From positions 1-57,056 of the forward strand of contig PWMQ01000013.1 of the NCBI GenBank assembly GCA_003558125.1: DNA of 57,056 bases. The letters are read 5' to 3'. The position numbers and the translations under genes were made by a program. Of the stretch, positions 52,545 through 57,056 are shown one piece after another; the first letter of the stretch is position 1, and each line of letters begins with the position of its first letter. This DNA comes from Natronospira sp. Its GTDB lineage: Bacteria > Pseudomonadota > Gammaproteobacteria > Natronospirales > Natronospiraceae. The notes beneath the pieces were generated by a model, which did not search any database, was not told where the DNA came from, and saw only the letters and a list, made by a program, of their open reading frames with translations.

Positions 52545-53645
52545 TCAGGGTAGCCAGAGGCCGCCCAGGGTGCCGTCGCCATCCGCGCCTGTGACCGCCG
52601 ACAGGTGAACGGACAGTCCATTCCAGCGCTGTTGCGCCAGCCAGGCGAAGCCGGCGCTTTCCACATGATCCGGATCAAGGCCTTGGGTCTTGCTGCTTTC
52701 CAGCGGAATGTTCTCCAGATGATGTGCCAGGCGCGTCATCAGGGTGCGGTTGTGGGTTCCTCCCCCGCAGGCAATGACCCGGTCAACATGGTGGGCTCGG
52801 GCGATGGCGGCGATGGGCTGAACAGTCAGTTCCAGCAGGGTCGCCTGCACGTCGGCCGCCGGGATGGCGCTCACGGAGCGGCCGCCATGCTTGGCCAGCC
52901 AGTTCAGATTGAAGTGTTCCGGTCCGGTGCTCTTGGGCGGCGCCTGGCGAAAGTAATCGTCATCCAGCAAGCGTTGCAGCAGTTCAGCCCGGGTCTCGCC
53001 GCTGGCGGCCCACTGGCCGTCCGGGTCCCAGCCGGCGCCGGGGTGATGCTTGCGGTGCCAGGCATCCAGCAGGGTATTGGCGGGGCCGGTGTCCCAGCCG
53101 ATCGGGGCCTGGTCCGGTCGTAGCAGGGAGACATTGGCGATACCGCCCAGATTGAGCACCAGCCGAGTTTCTTCGGGGCTGGAAAAGAAGGCTTGATGGA
53201 AGGCGGGGGCGAGCGGCGCGCCCTGTCCGCCGCGTGCCAGATCGGCACTGCGAAAATCCGCCACCACGGGCAGGCCGGTCAGGCAGGCCAGGCGGGCGGG
53301 CGAGCCGATCTGCCAGGACCACCCTTTGTCGGGCAGGTGCCTGATGGTCTGGCCGTGGCTGCCGACGGCGGTTACCGCGTCTTTATCCAACCCGGCCACC
53401 TGAAGCAGGGCCTCGGTGGCTTCCGCCAGTTGCTGACAAAAGGCAGTCTCGGCTTCGGCCAGGACGTCCGGGGCAATCTCTGGCTGGCGACACAGGGAGG
53501 AGAGCAGCTTGGCCAGCTGCGGAGGGAATGGCCGGGTGACGCCGGCCAGCAGCTCATGGTGTCCTTCCTCGCTGCCCAACAGGGCGGCATCCACCCCATC
53601 AAGACTGGTACCGCTCATCAGCCCGATGAAGTGTGTCGCCGCCAT
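52545..53645 (-). CDS. anmK: anhydro-N-acetylmuramic acid kinase
   Basis: 366 residues, sugar-kinase fold. IGLMSGTSLDGVDAAL is the phosphate-binding opening, GSHGQTIRH and LNLGGIANVSLL follow, and VIACGGGTHNRTLM marks the second half. It phosphorylates anhydro-MurNAc in murein recycling, downstream of AmpD. It follows the M23 peptidase gene by nine bases. Confidence 0.96.
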   Translation of the reverse strand: MAATHFIGLMSGTSLDGVDAALLGSEEGHHELLAGVTRPFPPQLAKLLSSLCRQPEIAPDVLAEAETAFCQQLAEATEALLQVAGLDKDAVTAVGSHGQTIRHLPDKGWSWQIGSPARLACLTGLPVVADFRSADLARGGQGAPLAPAFHQAFFSSPEETRLVLNLGGIANVSLLRPDQAPIGWDTGPANTLLDAWHRKHHPGAGWDPDGQWAASGETRAELLQRLLDDDYFRQAPPKSTGPEHFNLNWLAKHGGRSVSAIPAADVQATLLELTVQPIAAIARAHHVDRVIACGGGTHNRTLMTRLAHHLENIPLESSKTQGLDPDHVESAGFAWLAQQRWNGLSVHLSAVTGADGDGTLGGLWLP

Positions 53646-53654
53646 GCCGGGATC

Positions 53655-55070
53655 TCAGTCAGTGAGTTCTGCGAGGCGTTCGCCGGGTCGCATCAAATCT
53701 AGATGGGCCACCAGCGGCGCAGTCGTGGTGAAGAAGTGTTCACGATATTCTTCCGGTACCGGATCGGCGGCCGGGAAGTCCACCGTCACCGGATTGCGGT
53801 GCACACCATCGACGAGAAACTCGTAGTGCAGGTGGGGGCCGGTGGCAAGTCCGGTCTGGCCAACGTAGCCGATCACTTCCCCCTGCCGGACCCGGCTGCC
53901 GACACGGTGGCCATTGGCAAAGCGCGACATATGGGCGTAGAGAGTCGAATAACGTTCCCCATGCTGGATCTGGACTGTGTTGCCGTAGCCCCCGTGGCGT
54001 CCCCGAAGGGTGATGCGGCCATCACCGGCTGCCCGAATGGGGGTGCCGGTGGGGGCGGCATAGTCCACGCCGCGGTGGGCCCGAATCCGATTCAGAACAG
54101 GGTGCCGTCGGTTGGGGTTGAAGTGGGAGCTGATCCGGACGTAGTCGAGTGGCGCGCGCAGGAAGGTGCGGCGCATGCTATCGCCCTCGGGATTGTAGTA
54201 GTCGCTTTCGCCGGAAGGCTTGGTGTAGCGCACGGCCTGCAATCGATTGCCCCGGTTGACGATCTCCGCCGCCAGGATCTGGCCGTCACGGATTTTCTCG
54301 CCATCGCGGTAGAGTTCTTCGTAAATCACGACAAACTCATCGCCTCGCCGGGTATCAAGCACGAAGTCGATATCCCACTGGAAGATGCCGGCCAGGTTCA
54401 TGATCAGGTTGGTCGACAGGCCCGCCGCCCGGGCATCCTGGTAAAGTGAGCGTTCAATGACGCCACTGGCAAAGGTAACCCGCCGCTGCACCGGCAGTTC
54501 CGTGACCTCTTTTTCAAAACCGTTGTCACCGCGGGAGACTTCCAGTATTCGGTCGCTGTCGATGCGGTGGGAGAGGCGCAGCACATTGCCGCTGCCATCA
54601 TCCACAATTTCCACCTGGTCTCCCGGGCGCAGGCGCGTCAGCTTTTCGGTTTCGCCACCCAGGGATACGATAAAATGCAGATCGGTCCGGTCCAGGCCGG
54701 CCCGCTGGAAGACCCGGGCCAGGGAGTCACCGCCCTTGACCTCCAGGATACGGTGACGAGCGTCTTCCCCGTTCAGGCCTGCATCCTCGATCAGCGATTG
54801 GGCCAGAGGGCCGTTGGGCAGATGCAGGGGTACGCTGCGGCTGCCATTCTCGGGACGAGGCTCCGGCTTGTCGGCGCCGGAGAAGGCGCTGACGGAAGTG
54901 ATCAATACCACCAGGCCCAGCAGCAGTCCGCCGCCGAGCAGCTGGCGTTGGGAGGGGTGCCAGTCGCGAGGGGATTCCCAGCGTCGCAGGAGATGCCGCA
55001 AAAGGTTGGGGCGGGAACGGCGGCTGCCCAGTGGCTTATAATCGTGTCTGATACCTGATCGTGTCTTCAT
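53655..55070 (-). CDS. M23 murein DD-endopeptidase with OapA/LysM-like region (MepM/YebA type)
   Basis: 471 residues. A basic cytoplasmic start, a membrane anchor (about 46-66), an OapA/LysM-like region (VKGGDSLARVFQRAGL), and a C-terminal M23 zinc peptidase domain. Zinc ligands are in HRGVDYAAPTGTP (His and Asp) and TGPHLHYEF (His). It would cut stem-peptide cross-links to allow cell-wall growth. ATG 55070 is the first start giving a normal N-terminus; a start 24 bases upstream is possible and ribosome sites are weak for both. Confidence 0.92.
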   Translation of the reverse strand: MKTRSGIRHDYKPLGSRRSRPNLLRHLLRRWESPRDWHPSQRQLLGGGLLLGLVVLITSVSAFSGADKPEPRPENGSRSVPLHLPNGPLAQSLIEDAGLNGEDARHRILEVKGGDSLARVFQRAGLDRTDLHFIVSLGGETEKLTRLRPGDQVEIVDDGSGNVLRLSHRIDSDRILEVSRGDNGFEKEVTELPVQRRVTFASGVIERSLYQDARAAGLSTNLIMNLAGIFQWDIDFVLDTRRGDEFVVIYEELYRDGEKIRDGQILAAEIVNRGNRLQAVRYTKPSGESDYYNPEGDSMRRTFLRAPLDYVRISSHFNPNRRHPVLNRIRAHRGVDYAAPTGTPIRAAGDGRITLRGRHGGYGNTVQIQHGERYSTLYAHMSRFANGHRVGSRVRQGEVIGYVGQTGLATGPHLHYEFLVDGVHRNPVTVDFPAADPVPEEYREHFFTTTAPLVAHLDLMRPGERLAELTD

Positions 55071-55285
55071 GACTCTGTTTCTGGCCTGAGGCAAAGCGCG
55101 GAAACTTATCGGTGAGCGGGCTCCCCGTCAATCACCGTCTGGACGCCCGGTATCATTATTTGCTGTGCCGGCTGGGCGCACGCTCGGCGTAGGCAACTTT
55201 TCACGTGTTATATCATAAGAGTAGCGGGTATTTCTGCAGTTTTTTTGAAAAAATGCCTCTCAACTGACTGAAGATTGGAGAGAAG

Positions 55286-56485
55286 ATGGCTGAGCTTGAC
55301 CAGGCCCTTGCGCGAATCCGCCAGGGTGCGGACGAAATCATTCCCGAGGCCGAGCTGAAAGAGCGACTTGCCGCCGGGCGGCCGTTGCGGATCAAGGCGG
55401 GCTTTGATCCCACTGCGCCCGATCTGCATCTGGGGCACACGGTACTTATTAACAAGATGCGCGTGTTTCAGGAACTGGGTCACGAGGTTATCTTCCTGAT
55501 CGGCGACTTCACCGGGATGATCGGCGACCCCAGTGGCAAGAACGCCACGCGACCGCCCATGACACCGGAGCAGGTGGTGGATAACGCCCGCACCTATCAG
55601 GAGCAGATTTTCAAAATCCTGGATCCCGAGCGCACCCGGGTCGAGTTCAATTCCCGCTGGATGGATCAACTGGGTGCCGCCGGCATGGTCAAGTTGGCGT
55701 CCCATCACACCGTGGCCCGCATGCTGGAGCGGGATGACTTTCATAAGCGCTATACCGGCAAGCAGCCCATTGCGATCCATGAGTTCCTGTATCCCCTGGT
55801 CCAGGGTTATGACTCGGTGGCGCTGGAGGCTGATGTAGAGCTCGGCGGGACTGATCAGAAGTTCAACCTGCTGGTCGGTCGTCAGTTGCAGGAGGCTTAT
55901 GGCCAGAAACCGCAGCTGGTGCTGACCGTGCCTCTGCTTGAGGGCACCGATGGCGTGCAGAAGATGTCCAAGTCCCTGGGCAACTACGTGGGCATCACGG
56001 AGGCTCCGGGCGAGATGTATGGAAAGATCATGTCCATTTCCGATCAGCTCATGTGGCGCTGGTTCGAACTGCTCAGCCTCAAGCCGCCGGAGACCCTGGC
56101 CGCTTATCGTCAGGAGGTCGTCGACGGTGCCAACCCTCGGGACATAAAATTCCGCCTTGCAGATGAACTGGTGGCCCGCTTTCACGGGGACCAGGCGGCA
56201 GGGCAGGCCCACCGGGCCTTCGTCGATCGCTTTCGCAAGGGGCAAGTGCCCGATGATATGGACACTGTGGAGTTGACCGCTCCCGATGGATCCCTTGGCT
56301 TGCCTCTGGCGCTCAAGGCCAGTGGGCTCACTCCGTCCACATCCGAGGCGATGCGAATGATCAAGCAGGGCGCGGTGAAGGTCGAGGGTGAGAAGATCAC
56401 CGATCGTGACCACCAGCTCCTGTCCGGCTCCGAGCAGGTGGTACAGGTCGGTAAACGCCGCTTCCGGCGGGTCCGGGTCGACTAG
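55286..56485 (+). CDS. tyrS: tyrosyl-tRNA synthetase
   Basis: 399 residues, class I synthetase. The HIGH-type motif reads PDLHLGHT, the KMSKS loop reads QKMSKS, and a C-terminal S4 RNA-binding domain spans about 335-399 ([18 protein letters not shown]). Length and motif spacing match the TyrZ-like second bacterial type. GGAGAGAAG precedes ATG 55286. It is divergent from the M23 peptidase with 215 bases between, in which I could not identify a clear T-box or promoter. Confidence 0.96.
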   Translation: MAELDQALARIRQGADEIIPEAELKERLAAGRPLRIKAGFDPTAPDLHLGHTVLINKMRVFQELGHEVIFLIGDFTGMIGDPSGKNATRPPMTPEQVVDNARTYQEQIFKILDPERTRVEFNSRWMDQLGAAGMVKLASHHTVARMLERDDFHKRYTGKQPIAIHEFLYPLVQGYDSVALEADVELGGTDQKFNLLVGRQLQEAYGQKPQLVLTVPLLEGTDGVQKMSKSLGNYVGITEAPGEMYGKIMSISDQLMWRWFELLSLKPPETLAAYRQEVVDGANPRDIKFRLADELVARFHGDQAAGQAHRAFVDRFRKGQVPDDMDTVELTAPDGSLGLPLALKASGLTPSTSEAMRMIKQGAVKVEGEKITDRDHQLLSGSEQVVQVGKRRFRRVRVD

Positions 56486-56533
56486 AGAAAGGGTGGCGCT
56501 TGGGGGGGGGCGAAAAAAACTGCCCCCAGCCCC

Positions 56534-56561
56534 TTGACCCCCGTCTGCATGTCTCTATAAT
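56534..56561 (+). promoter_or_regulatory. rRNA operon promoter P1
   Basis: TTGACC and TATAAT with a 16-base spacer, followed by a GC-rich discriminator GCCCGC. An A-run (56513-56519) just upstream may serve as an UP element. Confidence 0.78.
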
Positions 56562-56635
56562 GCCCGCTTCCTCAACGGGGGGCGACGCCGAAACAGCGGC
56601 TTCAAACCCCGCTCAGACGAGGAATCAGGCAGGGC

Positions 56636-56663
56636 TTGACAGGTGGTTTTCGCCGAGTACAAT
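56636..56663 (+). promoter_or_regulatory. rRNA operon promoter P2
   Basis: TTGACA and TACAAT with a 16-base spacer, again followed by GCCCGC. The GC-rich discriminator is the feature that makes rRNA promoters sensitive to ppGpp in E. coli. Confidence 0.78.
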
Positions 56664-56732
56664 GCCCGCCTTCTCGCAGGAAGCGAGTTTCACCGGCTCC
56701 GCCGAGTGTGACAAAAAAATGAAGACCGAGTG

Positions 56733-56760
56733 TTGACAGGGACGGCAATCAGTGTAAAAT
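56733..56760 (+). promoter_or_regulatory. rRNA operon promoter P3
   Basis: TTGACA and TAAAAT with a 16-base spacer, followed by GCTCGG. A run of seven A (56713-56719) lies upstream, UP-element-like. This is the promoter nearest the 16S gene. Confidence 0.75.
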
Positions 56761-56792
56761 GCTCGGTCTGCCTCGGGCGAAACGCAAGAGGC

Positions 56793-56804
56793 GCTCTTTA
56801 ACAA
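56793..56804 (+). promoter_or_regulatory. rRNA leader boxA antitermination site
   Basis: GCTCTTTAACAA matches the conserved boxA of gammaproteobacterial rRNA leaders, bound by NusB and S10 for antitermination. It lies about 130 bases before the mature 16S end. The rest of the leader contains a small hairpin (CCAGAA/TTCTGG near 56885-56897). Confidence 0.85.
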
Positions 56805-56934
56805 TCAGAACAGGCAGCTTGTGTGGGCGTTCGCGTTCGGAGTGGAAACACCACCCAATAACGTGAACGACCAATAAAGCTTAACCAGAAATTCTGGGTA
56901 AAGCAGGTCGCTCTCGTATTAAAGCATTAGCTTT

Positions 56935-57056
56935 AAACTGAAGAGTTTGATCCTGGCTCAGATTGAACGCTGGCGGCATGCCTAACACATGCAAGTCGAA
57001 CGGTAACAGCAGGAGCTTGCTCCTGGCTGACGAGTGGCGGACGGGTGAGTAACACG
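56935..57056 (+). rRNA. rrs: 16S ribosomal RNA, 5' part (cut by the window edge)
   Basis: The sequence AAACTGAAGAGTTTGATCCT begins the universal 16S 5' domain, followed by GGCTCAG, GAACGCTGGCGGC and ACATGCAAGTCGAACGG. The V1 helix reads CAGGAGCTTGCTCCTG and is followed by GGCGGACGGGTGAGTAA. The gene runs off the right edge after 122 bases. The conserved positions fit Gammaproteobacteria; the visible part is too short for genus placement. Confidence 0.97.

Noticed and set aside
1..57056. CRISPR array, prophage, integrative element or defence island
   Set aside because: No regularly spaced repeats, phage structural genes, integrase or restriction and toxin genes are visible. The only mobile trace is the 275-bp MITE.

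Overview
The window reads as a piece of chromosome from a GC-rich gammaproteobacterium. The evidence is the set of gammaproteobacterial gene orders (yggS-proC-yggT beside pilT-pilU; yqgE-ruvX-pyrB; gshB divergent from pilG-pilH-pilI-pilJ-chpA; anmK and an M23 peptidase divergent from tyrS) and a 16S rRNA start of bacterial type at the right edge. Very acidic linkers and tails in ChpA and PilJ hint at a salt-adapted lineage, perhaps near Ectothiorhodospiraceae, but that placement is inference. Most of the window is housekeeping or envelope function; I see no prophage, CRISPR array, intact transposase gene or tRNA.

Layout. 1-360: a leftward c-di-GMP-I (GEMM-I) riboswitch with its own promoter and terminator-like platform, controlling a gene beyond the left edge. 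361-5100: cytochrome c4, DoxX, a secreted amidohydrolase, a small TonB-like protein, a PEBP-family protein and an alpha/beta hydrolase. 5137-5352: a long palindromic repeat. 5429-8573: HU-like protein and the yggS-proC-yggT-DUF4426 group (minus). 8739-12467: three successive type IV pilus retraction-type ATPases, with a 275-bp IS5-type MITE inserted exactly at the pilT stop codon. 12547-19287: a long minus-strand run gshB-apbE-NusG_II-Gx transporter-tonB-yqgE-ruvX-pyrB-pyrK-like. 19681-29807: the Pil-Chp chemosensory system without pilK or chpB. 29844-31921: bioA-rsmE behind a BirA operator, then a second palindromic repeat. 32477-39135: argE, ampD-ampE, cobalamin adenosyltransferase, a monophosphatase, PhzF, a HAD phosphatase and rppH.

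39169-46456 is an iron block: three Fur-box matches precede fbpABC-type Fe(III) import, a FecA-like TonB-dependent receptor, and bfd, with bfr downstream. 46464-55070 holds hemJ, a DUF6776-like protein, a bactofilin, erpA, convergent ppx and ppk, anmK and a murein endopeptidase. tyrS follows, then a leader with three tandem sigma70-type promoters and boxA before the truncated 16S rRNA gene.

How the parts connect: c-di-GMP sensing, pilus retraction and Pil-Chp signalling all bear on surface behaviour. AmpD, AmpE, AnmK, the M23 peptidase and bactofilin concern cell-wall turnover and shape. The iron block imports, stores and releases iron, which ErpA can use for Fe-S cluster delivery.
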